Below, piece after piece: positions 53,997 to 62,896 of a stretch of DNA of 64,000 nucleotides (positions are counted from its first letter, which is position 1; each line of letters begins with the position of its first letter). The notes beneath the pieces were generated by a model that was not told the origin of the DNA, made no database searches, and worked only from the letters and a program-made list of their open reading frames with translations. Made by a program: the position numbers and the translations under genes. This DNA is from Streptomyces sp. DH5 (GTDB lineage Bacteria; Actinomycetota; Actinomycetes; Streptomycetales; Streptomycetaceae), in contig NZ_JAHWGP010000003.1 of NCBI RefSeq assembly GCF_020873915.1, positions 332,236 to 396,235 of the forward strand. The letters run 5' to 3'.

Positions 53997-56117
53997 ATGC
54001 GGTGGTTGGTGGGGTGGAGCAGCACCGCCGCCGGAGCCATGGGGTCCGGCCCCACCGGCTCCGCCGGCGCCACCGGGGTCGACGGCGAGACCGTACGGCC
54101 CGTGGGATCCCAGTCGTTGTGGGGCGACCCCGATCCGCTGTGGGCGGTCGGCGACTGGCGCCCCGACGAGATCCGGGTGGTCGAGGCCGACGCACAGACC
54201 CGCATCGCCGTCCTCGGCACCTGCGGCGCCACCGACGAACAGCTGCGCGTCGCCCTGTTCGCCGCACGCGGCGGCGCGCTGCGCCACCTGACCGCCTGGG
54301 CCGGCAGCTACACGGCGGTGGTGCAGGTGGGGCGCCGGGTCACCGTCTGCGGCGACCTCGCCGGAGCCCGGCCCGTGTTCCACACCCCCTGGGCGGGCGG
54401 CACGGCGTACGCCACCGCCGCACTGCCGCTCGCCGACCTCGTCGAGGCCAACCTCGACTTCGGGCACCTCGCCGCACTGCTCGCCGCCCCCGACGTGCCC
54501 GCCGCCCTCCACGACTCCACGCCGTACGACGGCGTGAAACGCGTCCCGCCGGGGCACGCCCTGATCCTCCGCGCGGGCGCGCGCGAGATCGCCGGATACG
54601 AACCCGTCGCCTCGCTCGTCGTCGCCGCGCCGCCGGCCGACCCCGGTCACGCGGTGGACGGCGTGCGCGACGCGCTCGTGGAAGCCGTACGGACCCGGCT
54701 GGCGGCCCCCCGGCACGTGCCCGGCGCCGACATGGATCCCGGGCCCGTGCCGGGGATGGGACCCGCCGAGCGGCGGGCCGCCCGGGGGACGCCGGTGCCG
54801 GGAATCGGGGCGGACCTGTCCGGCGGACCGGCGTCCGGGGCACTGGCACTGCTGGCGGCGGGGCTCCCGGGAATGCCGGGGACCGTGCTGGGACACGGGA
54901 CGGGCGCGGGGGAGCGGCTGCTGGCCGTCACCTTCAACGACCTGGCCGGCGCCTCCGCCGGAGGGCGCGACGAGGGCGAACTGGAGCGTGCGGGGGCGCT
55001 GGCGGCCAATCCGCGGCTGCACCACGTGGTCGTGGCCGGCGGGGAGTCGACGCTTCCCTACGTCGAACTGGACGGGCCGCTGACGGACGAGCCGGGACCC
55101 TCGCTGGTGTCCGCCGCCCGGCACCGGGCGCGGCTGGCCGCCGGGAGCGCGGACCACTTCACCGGGTACGGGGCCAAGCAGGTGCTCGACGCGCATCCGG
55201 CGCGACTGGCGGACCTGCTGATGGACCGCAAGCGGCGGCACCTCGTGCGGCCGGTCGCCGCGCTGGCGAAGGCGGACGGGTCCGTGATGGTGCCGGCCCG
55301 GGTGTACGCGGCGGCCCGGCGGCTGGCACGCACGCCCTACCGGACGGGCCTGGAGAACCTCGCCGAGCGGCTGCTGCACCGGCGGCTGGACGACGACGGG
55401 CCGGGGGCCGCGGATGCTTCGCTCGCGGCGCTGACCTGGGGGAGACCCGGACCGGCCGCGCGCTGGCTGACCGGAGAGGCACTGGCTGAAGTATCGGTTC
55501 GCCTCCAGGCGTCGACGCGACGGTCCGACGTGGGGCCGGGGCAGCGGCCCGGCGACTTCAGGGCCCGGGCGGCGCTGGCGCGCCACGCGGCGGACCTGCG
55601 GGTGCTCGAGCAGGCGGCCGAGATCCGCTCGCAGCGGCTGCACGCGCCGTTCCTCGACAACCAGGTGGTGCGGGCGTGCCGGGCCCTGCCTGAGGCGCTG
55701 CGGGTGCGGCCGGGCGCCCGGGCCTCCATTCTGCGGTCGGTGCTGGAGGGGGCGGGGGTGCGGGAGCTGCCGGCGGGGTGGGGAGCGCCGGGCACGGCCA
55801 CCCCGGCGGCCGCGGCGCGGTCGGGACTGCGGGTGGCTTCGGGCACGCTGATGTCGTTGTTCGACACGCCGCTGCTGGCGGAGGCGGGGCTGGTGGAGGC
55901 GCGGGTGGTGCGCAAGGCGCTGCGGGGCGCGGCGGAGGGCGAGCCGCTGCCGCTGGACGGTCTGGCGGACCTGGTGGCCCTGGAGGTGTGGCTGCGCCGT
56001 CTGCTGGCCCGCCGGGGCACGTGCTGGACCGGCACCCCGGCCCGCCAACGAGCCGTCCCGGGTGGCATCGCCCCCCAACGCGGAGCCCTGGGCGCCGGCG
56101 CCACCACCACCCGCTGA
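53997..56117 (+). CDS. asparagine synthetase-like protein (lasso-cyclase-like, orphan)
   Basis: The 706-residue protein begins MRWLVGWSS. It has no N-terminal cysteine, so the glutaminase half is inactive (compare AsnB Cys1 after Met). The remnant of the glutamine domain (about 1-210) still shows GDLAGARPVFHTPWAGGTAYATAALPLADLVEA. The synthetase half has pyrophosphate loop DLSGGPASG at 273-281, where AsnB and most lasso cyclases have SGGLDS, then HFTGYGAKQVLDAHP and the C-terminal RLHAPFLDNQVVRACRALPEALRV. This points to an ATP-dependent amide-bond former. No lasso precursor, protease or export gene is adjacent. ATG 53997 has GGAGG 6 nt upstream. Confidence 0.85.
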   Translation: MRWLVGWSSTAAGAMGSGPTGSAGATGVDGETVRPVGSQSLWGDPDPLWAVGDWRPDEIRVVEADAQTRIAVLGTCGATDEQLRVALFAARGGALRHLTAWAGSYTAVVQVGRRVTVCGDLAGARPVFHTPWAGGTAYATAALPLADLVEANLDFGHLAALLAAPDVPAALHDSTPYDGVKRVPPGHALILRAGAREIAGYEPVASLVVAAPPADPGHAVDGVRDALVEAVRTRLAAPRHVPGADMDPGPVPGMGPAERRAARGTPVPGIGADLSGGPASGALALLAAGLPGMPGTVLGHGTGAGERLLAVTFNDLAGASAGGRDEGELERAGALAANPRLHHVVVAGGESTLPYVELDGPLTDEPGPSLVSAARHRARLAAGSADHFTGYGAKQVLDAHPARLADLLMDRKRRHLVRPVAALAKADGSVMVPARVYAAARRLARTPYRTGLENLAERLLHRRLDDDGPGAADASLAALTWGRPGPAARWLTGEALAEVSVRLQASTRRSDVGPGQRPGDFRARAALARHAADLRVLEQAAEIRSQRLHAPFLDNQVVRACRALPEALRVRPGARASILRSVLEGAGVRELPAGWGAPGTATPAAAARSGLRVASGTLMSLFDTPLLAEAGLVEARVVRKALRGAAEGEPLPLDGLADLVALEVWLRRLLARRGTCWTGTPARQRAVPGGIAPQRGALGAGATTTR

Positions 56118-56909
56118 CCCGCCTGATCCACCTGCGCGTCACCACTGGGCGACGGAGCACGACGCCTGTCTGTCGCCTGCGGCGTGGCGGGTGGTCTGTG
56201 GCGTGGTGGGGTGGTCTGTTCGCGGGTTGTCTGCGGGGTGGTGGGTGGATGCCTGCGGCGCCGCTTTCCCTTCGGTGGGGGTGCGTGTGGCGCCTGTGGT
56301 GGGTGGGTGGTGCGGGGCCGCGTCGGGGGTGTCCGTCCTCGGACCGGCGCGAGAGTGTCGCCCGACAGGGGTGAGGGTGCGGACGCGCCGGCCACTGCGG
56401 GTGGCCACCCCCGCCCCGTCCCCTCCCCGCCGCCGGCGACCACACCCCCACCCGCCGTCCCTCGTCGGCGGGCGGTCACCCCGCCGCCCCCTGCTACTCC
56501 GGCACCCGGGCTGCTTCCACAGGCAGTCACCTCGCCGCCCCTCCGCGGGCAGTCGTGCTGCCTCACCGCCGCTTCCTGCGGGCTGCCGAGCCGTCGCCTC
56601 CTCGCCCTCCGCTCTCCGCAGCTAGACACGCCCCTTACACCGCCGCTTCCTGCGGGCTGCCGAGCCGTCGCCCTCCGCTCTCCGCTCTCCGCTCTCCGCG
56701 GGCAGTCGTGCCGCTGGGGCGGCACGGGTGGGCGCGACGGCACCCCGCTGGCGCCGGGCTGCGCGGACACCCTCCGGCCCGCACCCACGCCGGGCAATCG
56801 ATGCAGCGCCGGGCTGCCTGAGCGCCCCCGGCCCACCCAACCCCTTCACGCACGCAAGCACCGCACGGAGCCGCCGGCCCCGAACGCCGCCGGGGTGCGG
56901 AACCCCCGA
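56118..56909. repeat. non-coding region with short direct repeats and strong strand skew
   Basis: This 792-nt gap between converging genes is G/T-rich at 56160-56340 and C-rich at 56400-56720. A 35-bp exact direct repeat occurs at 56564-56598 and 56638-56672. An 18-bp repeat occurs at 56541-56558 and 56694-56711, and a GCTCTCC unit is repeated four times at 56676-56697. A hairpin GTGCCGC/GCGGCAC lies near 56708-56725. The unit resembles repeated intergenic sequences of Streptomyces, but this could not be checked. No gene is supported. Confidence 0.6.
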
Positions 56910-57671
56910 CTACGCCGGACGCGACCGCAACCCCTCCAGCAGGATGTCCAGCAGCCGCACCGACGCCGCCGCCTGCTGCGCAGCATCCGGCAGGGACGGC
57001 GCCGCCGTGGCGATCACCAGCAGCACGTCCGACACGGACACGTCCGGCCGCAGTTCCCCCGCCGCCCGCGCCCGCTCCACCAACTGCCCCACCACATCGA
57101 GCAGCTGCGCGACCCCCGCGTCGTCCGCCACGCCGCCCACGCCGACCGACTGCTCCGGCACCAGCCGCAGCTCACCCGCGCCCGCCGTCTGCGTCCGCTG
57201 CTGTGGCAGCCGCCGTGCGTGGTCCACCGCACCGTGCTCCTCCGCCACGCCCACCCGCAGCACCTGCGGCGGCAGCAGCCGGCCCGCGCCGGACGCGGCT
57301 GAGGTGCGCAGGAAGCGGGAGAGCGCCGACCACGGCTCGTCCTCCTGGCTCAGCGCCGCTCGTGCCTGCTCCGTCAGCCGGGACGTCTCCTCCTCGGCTA
57401 TCCGCCGCACCAGGACGTCCTTGCTCGGGAAGCGCCGGTACACCGTGCCCACCCCGACCCGCGCCCGGCGGGCCACATCCTCCATCGGCGCGCCGTAGCC
57501 CAGCTCGCCGAACACCTCACGCGCGGCACGCAGCACGTGCTCCAGATTGCGCTGTGCGTCCACGCGCAGCGGCGCCGTACGCACGCCGTCGCCGCGCGAG
57601 CCGCCCGCGGAAGCGCTCAACGCGCCATCCGTCGCGACGGCGGAAGACCAATGCGAGTCCTGAACATGCAT
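56910..57671 (-). CDS. TetR/AcrR-family transcriptional regulator
   Basis: The 253-residue protein has an N-terminal helix-turn-helix (about 36-80): AQRNLEHVLRAAREVFGELGYGAPMEDVARRARVGVGTVYRRFPSKDVLVRRI. The ligand-binding half is helical (ALSQEDEPWSALSRFL, LLDVVGQLVERARAAGELR). About 30 low-conservation residues precede the DNA-binding domain. ATG 57671 follows GGGGGAATACAT. It is divergent from the NDH-2 gene, which is a possible target. The ligand is unknown. Confidence 0.9.
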   Translation of the reverse strand: MHVQDSHWSSAVATDGALSASAGGSRGDGVRTAPLRVDAQRNLEHVLRAAREVFGELGYGAPMEDVARRARVGVGTVYRRFPSKDVLVRRIAEEETSRLTEQARAALSQEDEPWSALSRFLRTSAASGAGRLLPPQVLRVGVAEEHGAVDHARRLPQQRTQTAGAGELRLVPEQSVGVGGVADDAGVAQLLDVVGQLVERARAAGELRPDVSVSDVLLVIATAAPSLPDAAQQAAASVRLLDILLEGLRSRPA

Positions 57672-58050
57672 ATGTATTCCCCCGGTAATGACGTCTCCCC
57701 CCGGAGACTTCTCCCAGCCATTCGATGGCCGGGGCGTGTGGAAGAGGCCCGGCCCGTCGGTGTCGCCCGTCGCGGACCCGGCTGGCACAGCCCCCTACAC
57801 CCCGTCGACACACGAACATAGTTGAGAGGGGGTCAATTCAGAAGGGGCAGGTTCCGCACGGAGCGCCCCTCGATCGGAGCACGGGTCGCATACGTCCTGA
57901 ATGCATCCCTCTGCGATGGCGAGCATAGGCCGGATGACCTGCGGCTATGGCGTCGACGGCGGTGAATCGGCCAACCCAGGGGCGCGCGGCCTTCCGGTCA
58001 CACAATTCGTCGAGGCTGTGGACAAACACAAGCGGCGGGTGCGTCATGGG
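57672..58050. promoter_or_regulatory. divergent region TetR/NDH-2 with a DnaA box
   Basis: TGTGGACAA at 58017-58025 is the reverse of the DnaA-box consensus TTGTCCACA and ends 25 nt before the NDH-2 start. The region also holds TTGA-7 nt-TCAA near 57823-57837, which could be a TetR-family site. No gene is supported. Confidence 0.5.
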
Positions 58051-59430
58051 ATGGTGAAGGAACGTGCGCGCATTCTCGTTGTCGGTGGTGGCTACGTCGG
58101 GATGTACACGGCCCTGCGTCTGCAGCGGAAGCTGAAACGGGAACTCGGGCGGGGCGAGGCCGAGATCACGGTGGTCACCCCCGACCCGTACATGACGTAC
58201 CAGCCCTTCCTGCCGGAAGCGGCCGCCGGTGCCATCTCCCCTCGTCATGTCGTCGTACCCCTGCGTCGTGTCCTGGACCGGTGCCGCATCGTCATCGGTG
58301 AGGCCACGGGTATCGACCACGAGAAACGCACCGCCACCGTCAACACCCTCGCGACCGAGGAGGAGGGCGCGGGCGGGCGGCGGATCACCTACGACGAGCT
58401 GGTGCTCGCGCCCGGTTCCGTGTCGCGCACGCTGCCGATCCCCGGCCTCGCCGACCACGCCATCGGGTTCAGGACCGTCGAGGAGGCCATCGGCCTGCGC
58501 AACCACGTCCTCGAACAGATGGACATCGCCTCGTCGACCCGTGACCCGTCGCTCCGGGACGCGGCTCTGACCTTCGTCTTCGTCGGCGGCGGCTACGCGG
58601 GTGTCGAGGCGCTCGGCGAGCTGGAGGACATGGCCCGCTACGCCGCCCGGTACTACCACAACATCCGTCCCGAGGACATGAAGTGGATCCTCGTCGAGGC
58701 ATCCGGGCGGATCCTGCCCGAGGTCGGCGAGGAGATGGGGCGGTACACGATCACCGAGCTGCGCCGCCGCAACATCGACGTACGTCTGGAGACGAGGCTC
58801 GAGTCCTGCGCCGACCGTGTCGCCGTGCTCAGCGACGGTTCGCGCTTCCCCACCCGTACGGTCGTGTGGACCGCCGGGGTCAAACCGCACCCCGTGCTCG
58901 CCGCCACCGACCTGCCGCTGAACGGGCGCGGGCGGCTGAAGTGCACCGCCCGACTGGCCGTCGACGGTGCCGCGCACGTCTGGGCCGCCGGGGACGCCGC
59001 CGCCGTGCCCGACGTCACCGCCGGGGAGCCGGGGCGGGAATGCGCCCCCAACGCGCAGCACGCGCTGCGGCAGGCACGGGTCCTCGGGGACAACGTCGTC
59101 CACTCCCTGCGCGGGGAGCCGCTGGAGACGTACGCGTACAAGTACGCCGGTTCCGTCGCCTCCCTGGGGCTCCACAAAGGAGTCGCGCAGGTGTACGGGC
59201 GCAGGGTCAAGGGCTTCCCCGCCTGGTTCATGCACCGGACGTACCACCTCAGCCGGATCCCGACCTTCAACCGCAAGGCGCGGGTGGCCGCCGAATGGAC
59301 CCTCGCGGGGCTCTTCAAACGGGAGATCGTCTCCCTCGGGTCGCTGGAGCACCCCCGTGCGGAGTTCGAACTGGCGGCCGGTGAAAAACCTCCTCAGGGC
59401 CCCCCGAGCGACACGAAGGGGTCGTCCTGA
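58051..59430 (+). CDS. type II NADH dehydrogenase (NDH-2)
   Basis: The single-subunit, non-proton-pumping NADH:quinone oxidoreductase is attached to the inner face of the membrane. The protein has 459 residues. The FAD site is ILVVGGGYVGMYTALRL, the NADH site is TFVFVGGGYAGVEALGELEDMA, and the C-terminal FAD block is HVWAAGDAAAVPD. A hydrophobic/amphipathic C-terminal part (WFMHRTYHLSRIPTFNRKARVAAEWTLAGLF) probably anchors it. ATG 58051 starts the conserved sequence. Longer in-frame starts back to 57901 would add about 50 poorly conserved residues. TetR on the other strand is a possible controller. Confidence 0.93.
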   Translation: MVKERARILVVGGGYVGMYTALRLQRKLKRELGRGEAEITVVTPDPYMTYQPFLPEAAAGAISPRHVVVPLRRVLDRCRIVIGEATGIDHEKRTATVNTLATEEEGAGGRRITYDELVLAPGSVSRTLPIPGLADHAIGFRTVEEAIGLRNHVLEQMDIASSTRDPSLRDAALTFVFVGGGYAGVEALGELEDMARYAARYYHNIRPEDMKWILVEASGRILPEVGEEMGRYTITELRRRNIDVRLETRLESCADRVAVLSDGSRFPTRTVVWTAGVKPHPVLAATDLPLNGRGRLKCTARLAVDGAAHVWAAGDAAAVPDVTAGEPGRECAPNAQHALRQARVLGDNVVHSLRGEPLETYAYKYAGSVASLGLHKGVAQVYGRRVKGFPAWFMHRTYHLSRIPTFNRKARVAAEWTLAGLFKREIVSLGSLEHPRAEFELAAGEKPPQGPPSDTKGSS

Positions 59431-59604
59431 CCGGAGTCAGGAACTCCTGCGGCCGGCCCGGCGTCTGACGGGTGTCGGCCCGGTCGGCACCCTGCCAGAC
59501 TGGTCCACCACCGCGGGCGGGTCCCCGCCCACCCCGGTGCGGCCCTCCGGGGTCCCGGCCGGCCCCGGCTTCCGGCCGCCGACAACTACACGAGGCAAGG
59601 ATTC

Positions 59605-61254
59605 GTGAACTTCACGCGCTGGAGCGCCCGGCTCCCCGGAACGCAGCGCCGCGCGGCGGCGCGGACCGAGCAGGCGGTCTCCCCGGACCGGCGGGGCGAG
59701 GGCTCCGTGCCCGCGGCCCGCGCCGGACGACTCTCCACCGACACGGAGCCCGTGCCCGCCGTCGACGAGCTCGGAGTGCGCGAGGTCCTGGACGGCGTCC
59801 CCTCCCTCGTCGCCCTCGTTCACGGCCCCGAGCACCGCATCGCCTACGTCAACGACGCCTACACGGCGGCTTTCGGCGTCCGTCCGGTCGGTGCTCCCGC
59901 GCGAGGCGCGCTCCCCGAACTCGACGCGCTCGGCCTGCTGCCCCTCCTCGACCAGGTCCTGCGCAGCGGCAGACCCCGGACGCTGAAGTCCCGTAAGGCC
60001 CCCGACGGCCGTTCCTACACGTTCACCTGCACCCCCGTCAGTGAGGGCGAGGGCCGCGGGGTGCTGATCTTCGCCACGGACGTCACCGATCACGCCGAGG
60101 CCGCCGAACGCCTGCGTGCCAGCGAACGCAGGCAGCGCGAGACCGCCGTCACCCTCCAACGCTCCCTCCTCCCCCAGGAACTCGAGGAGCCCGACGACCT
60201 GCGCATCGCCGCCACCTACCATCCCGGCGGCACGGAGGCAGCCGTCGGCGGCGACTGGTACGACGTGATCACCCTGGGCGGTGGCCGCACCGCCCTGGTC
60301 ATCGGCGACGTGATGGGCAGAGGAGTGCGGGCGGCCGCCGTCATGGGACAGCTCCGCACGGCCGTACGGGCCTACGCGCGGCTCGACCTCCCGCCGCACG
60401 AGGTCCTCCAGCTGCTCGACGGTCTCGCCATGGAGATCGACGCCAACCAGATCGCCACCTGCACCTACGCCATCCACGATCCCAACGAGGGCCGCCTGGT
60501 GTACGCCTCCGCCGGCCACCTGCCCCTCCTGGTCCGCGACGACAACGGCACCGTCCGGCGTGCCGACGAACCGACCGGCCCCCCGCTCGGCACCGGCGGC
60601 TGGATGCACTCCTCCGGCTCCGTCCCCCTCGGCCCCGGCTCCACCGCCGTCCTCTACACGGACGGCCTGGTCGAGCGGAGGAACGAAGACCTGGACGAGG
60701 GCATCGCCGCCCTGGAGCGCGCCCTGGCCGGAGCCACCGGCAGCCCCCAGGTCGTCTGCGACCGCCTGGTCCGCTCGGCCGGGGTGACCCCGGACCACGA
60801 CGACGACGTCGCGGTCCTGGTCCTCCAGCACCCCGCCCGCAAGGGAGCGGAGAGCGAACTCTTCCGCAACGCCGCACTGGAGCTGCTCGGGGGCGTCGAG
60901 GCGGCGCCCCGCGCACGTGCCTTCGCCTCGGGGGTCTTGACGAGCTGGCGCTTTCCCACCGAACTGCACGACCTGGGCGTCCTGGCCGCCAGCGAACTGG
61001 TCGCCAACTCGCTCCAGCACGGCACACCACCCATGCGGCTGCGGCTGCGCCGGACCGACCGCCGCCTGATCATCGAGGTCACCGACGGCGACGACCACCT
61101 GCCCAGACGCCGCCGCGCGGAGCCCGGCGACGAATCCGGCCGGGGCATCGCCATAGTCGCCACGATCGCCTCCGGCTGGGGCAGCCGGCGCACCCCGGGC
61201 GGCGGCAAGGCGGTCTGGTGCGAGTTCCTCCTGCCGAGGACCGCCGGCTCCTAG
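59605..61254 (+). CDS. PAS-PP2C (SpoIIE-like) phosphatase with C-terminal HATPase domain
   Basis: The 549-residue cytosolic signalling protein has a PAS domain at about 55-165 (HRIAYVNDAYTAAFG, VLIFATDVTDHAEA). A PP2C/SpoIIE phosphatase follows at about 185-400, with metal motifs AVGGDWYDVI, VIGDVMGRG and LYTDGLVERRNEDLDEG. An RsbW-like HATPase domain (about 415-545: LAASELVANSLQHG, GRGIAIVATIASGWG) could act as an anti-sigma or kinase unit. Such proteins control anti-anti-sigma factors. No partner gene is adjacent. GTG 59605 follows GAGGCAAGG. Its TAG stop codon uses bases of the following MITE-like end. Confidence 0.93.
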   Translation: MNFTRWSARLPGTQRRAAARTEQAVSPDRRGEGSVPAARAGRLSTDTEPVPAVDELGVREVLDGVPSLVALVHGPEHRIAYVNDAYTAAFGVRPVGAPARGALPELDALGLLPLLDQVLRSGRPRTLKSRKAPDGRSYTFTCTPVSEGEGRGVLIFATDVTDHAEAAERLRASERRQRETAVTLQRSLLPQELEEPDDLRIAATYHPGGTEAAVGGDWYDVITLGGGRTALVIGDVMGRGVRAAAVMGQLRTAVRAYARLDLPPHEVLQLLDGLAMEIDANQIATCTYAIHDPNEGRLVYASAGHLPLLVRDDNGTVRRADEPTGPPLGTGGWMHSSGSVPLGPGSTAVLYTDGLVERRNEDLDEGIAALERALAGATGSPQVVCDRLVRSAGVTPDHDDDVAVLVLQHPARKGAESELFRNAALELLGGVEAAPRARAFASGVLTSWRFPTELHDLGVLAASELVANSLQHGTPPMRLRLRRTDRRLIIEVTDGDDHLPRRRRAEPGDESGRGIAIVATIASGWGSRRTPGGGKAVWCEFLLPRTAGS

Positions 61255-61474
61255 GGCCTGTCCGTCGGGTCATGCCGGAGACGCGGGGTCCGGCACGCCC
61301 GTCCGCGACGTCGTCGTCGGTTGTCGACTACCCCACGCTCGGCTCCGCTCACGCGGGGGGACCCCCATCGCGTCGACGCCCTCCTCCGCCTTGCAGCCGG
61401 ACGCACCAGACCCCGCTCACCTGGGCTGCAAGGCGCCGTCGTTTTCCTCCGACTCGATCCGCCGGACAGGCCCT
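61253..61474. mobile_element. 222-bp MITE-like element with 19-bp terminal inverted repeats
   Basis: The left end AGGGCCTGTCCGTCGGGTC (61253-61271) and right end GATCCGCCGGACAGGCCCT (61456-61474) are inverted repeats matching at 17 of 19 bases, with the outer 12 perfect. Inside are a nested perfect 12-bp inverted repeat (CGCCTTGCAGCC at 61387-61398, GGCTGCAAGGCG at 61424-61435) and the CCCCACGCTCGGCTCCGCTC-type motif known from many Streptomyces intergenic regions. It encodes no transposase. The ends resemble those of IS5-like elements, which would mobilise it in trans. No clear target duplication is seen. Confidence 0.75.
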
Positions 61475-61499
61475 CCGGCGGTCCGGGGGTCGGTGAGGA

Positions 61500-62792
61500 T
61501 CAGGCGTGCGCCGGGGCCTGACCCGCTGCCGCGCCGCTCTGAGCCACGACCCGGCTCCGCGCCGCGGACGGATGGTTCTGCGCCTCGGTGAGCTGCCGCC
61601 CCAGCCGCACCGCCAGCACGGTGATGCCGAGCGAGAACAGCAGGAAGACGACGATGTACGGCGCGTGCAGCGAGGCACCCATCGGTCCGCCCACCGCGGG
61701 ACCCACGGCCAGCGCGAGCTGCTTCACCAGGGCGAACGCCGAGTTGTACTGCCCCGCCATGCCGGTCGGCGCGAGATCGGCGACCAGCGGTGCGAGCGTC
61801 GGCGACAGCAGTGCCTCCCCGAGCCCGAACAGCGCGTACGTGGAGATGAACGCGGCGGTCGCCATCGCCTGGCTGCCTTCGCCCAGACCGGCGTAACCGG
61901 CCACGGCCCACGCCACGGCCCAGATCAGCCCCACGGACGCGATCACGCGCGAGCGCCTGCGCCGCTCCACGAACCGCAGCACCGCGAACTGCGCGACCAC
62001 GATCACCAGCGTGTTCGCCGCCAGCGCCGTCCCCAGCGCGGAGGTGGAGATCCCGGCCGCCTCGACCCCGTACGCGCTCAGCCCCGACTCGAACTGGCCG
62101 TAGCAGGCGAAGAACAGGACGAAGCCCAGCACGCAGAGCTGCACCATGGCCCGGTTGCCCAGCAGCTGCTTCCAGCTCGCCCCGGCCGACTGCTGCGGCG
62201 CGTCCGTGAGGCGCGGCGCCCGCGGCATCCGCACCGTCGCCATCACCACGACCAGCAGCAGGAACATCGCCGCCTCGATCGAGAAGAGGAGAGTGAACGA
62301 GCCGGCTTTCGTCGGGTCCACCAGGTGACCGCCGATGAGCCCGCCGACACCGAGCCCGAGGTTCTGCAGGAAGAACTGCATGGCGAATGCACGGGACCGG
62401 GTCCCCGTGGTGGAACAGTCCACGATCATCGTCGCGAGCGCCGGCTGCATCACCGCCTGCCCGGCACCGAGCGCCGACGCCGACAGCAGCACGGTCGCCG
62501 CACTGTTCGACAGACCCAGGCACAACGCGCCGACGGCGGCCGTGACCAGAGCGACGAGCAGGACCGGCAGTGGACCCCGCCGGACGATGGCCCGCCCGGC
62601 GAACGGCAGCACGATCAGCGCGGCCACGGCGAAGACGGCGAGCACCAGCCCCGCCGTCATGGCCCCCAGCCCTCGCACCTGCGCCACATAGACGTACAGA
62701 TACGGGACCGTGAAGCCCAGCCCGAAAGCACTGAGCGCGTTGCCCACGTGGATCCGGCGCATCGCCGCGCCCATCGCCCTGGTCACGTTCAC
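61500..62792 (-). CDS. MFS multidrug-type efflux transporter
   Basis: The 430-residue membrane protein has twelve predicted helices in two six-helix halves separated by a short charged loop near 195-210. The motif-A-like stretch is LPFAGRAIVRRGPLPVLLVAL (helix 2/3). It starts GTG 62792. It should export drugs or similar small molecules using the proton gradient. It is divergent from a MarR regulator across 104 nt, the usual arrangement for a repressor-controlled pump. Confidence 0.9.
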   Translation of the reverse strand: MNVTRAMGAAMRRIHVGNALSAFGLGFTVPYLYVYVAQVRGLGAMTAGLVLAVFAVAALIVLPFAGRAIVRRGPLPVLLVALVTAAVGALCLGLSNSAATVLLSASALGAGQAVMQPALATMIVDCSTTGTRSRAFAMQFFLQNLGLGVGGLIGGHLVDPTKAGSFTLLFSIEAAMFLLLVVVMATVRMPRAPRLTDAPQQSAGASWKQLLGNRAMVQLCVLGFVLFFACYGQFESGLSAYGVEAAGISTSALGTALAANTLVIVVAQFAVLRFVERRRRSRVIASVGLIWAVAWAVAGYAGLGEGSQAMATAAFISTYALFGLGEALLSPTLAPLVADLAPTGMAGQYNSAFALVKQLALAVGPAVGGPMGASLHAPYIVVFLLFSLGITVLAVRLGRQLTEAQNHPSAARSRVVAQSGAAAGQAPAHA

Positions 62793-62896
62793 CTCACTTA
62801 CTAGTTAGACCTGAAGACTTAGAAGCTAAAGTTCGAAGGTAAAGAGTACACAGCGAAGGACTTCAAGGCAAAGAGCGGGCGTGCCATACTGCGGGC
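62793..62896. promoter_or_regulatory. AT-rich divergent promoter region of MFS and marR genes
   Basis: This is clearly more AT-rich than its surroundings. It contains imperfect inverted repeats (CTTAG-AAG-CTAAAG near 62818) and ACTTACTAGTTAGACC near 62795. Either could bind the MarR-family protein and shut down both genes. Confidence 0.5.

Noticed and set aside
53375-54291. Overlapping open frames upstream of and into the synthetase-like gene
   Set aside because: They have poor codon bias and no family resemblance, and the conserved protein starts at ATG 53997 with a good ribosome site.
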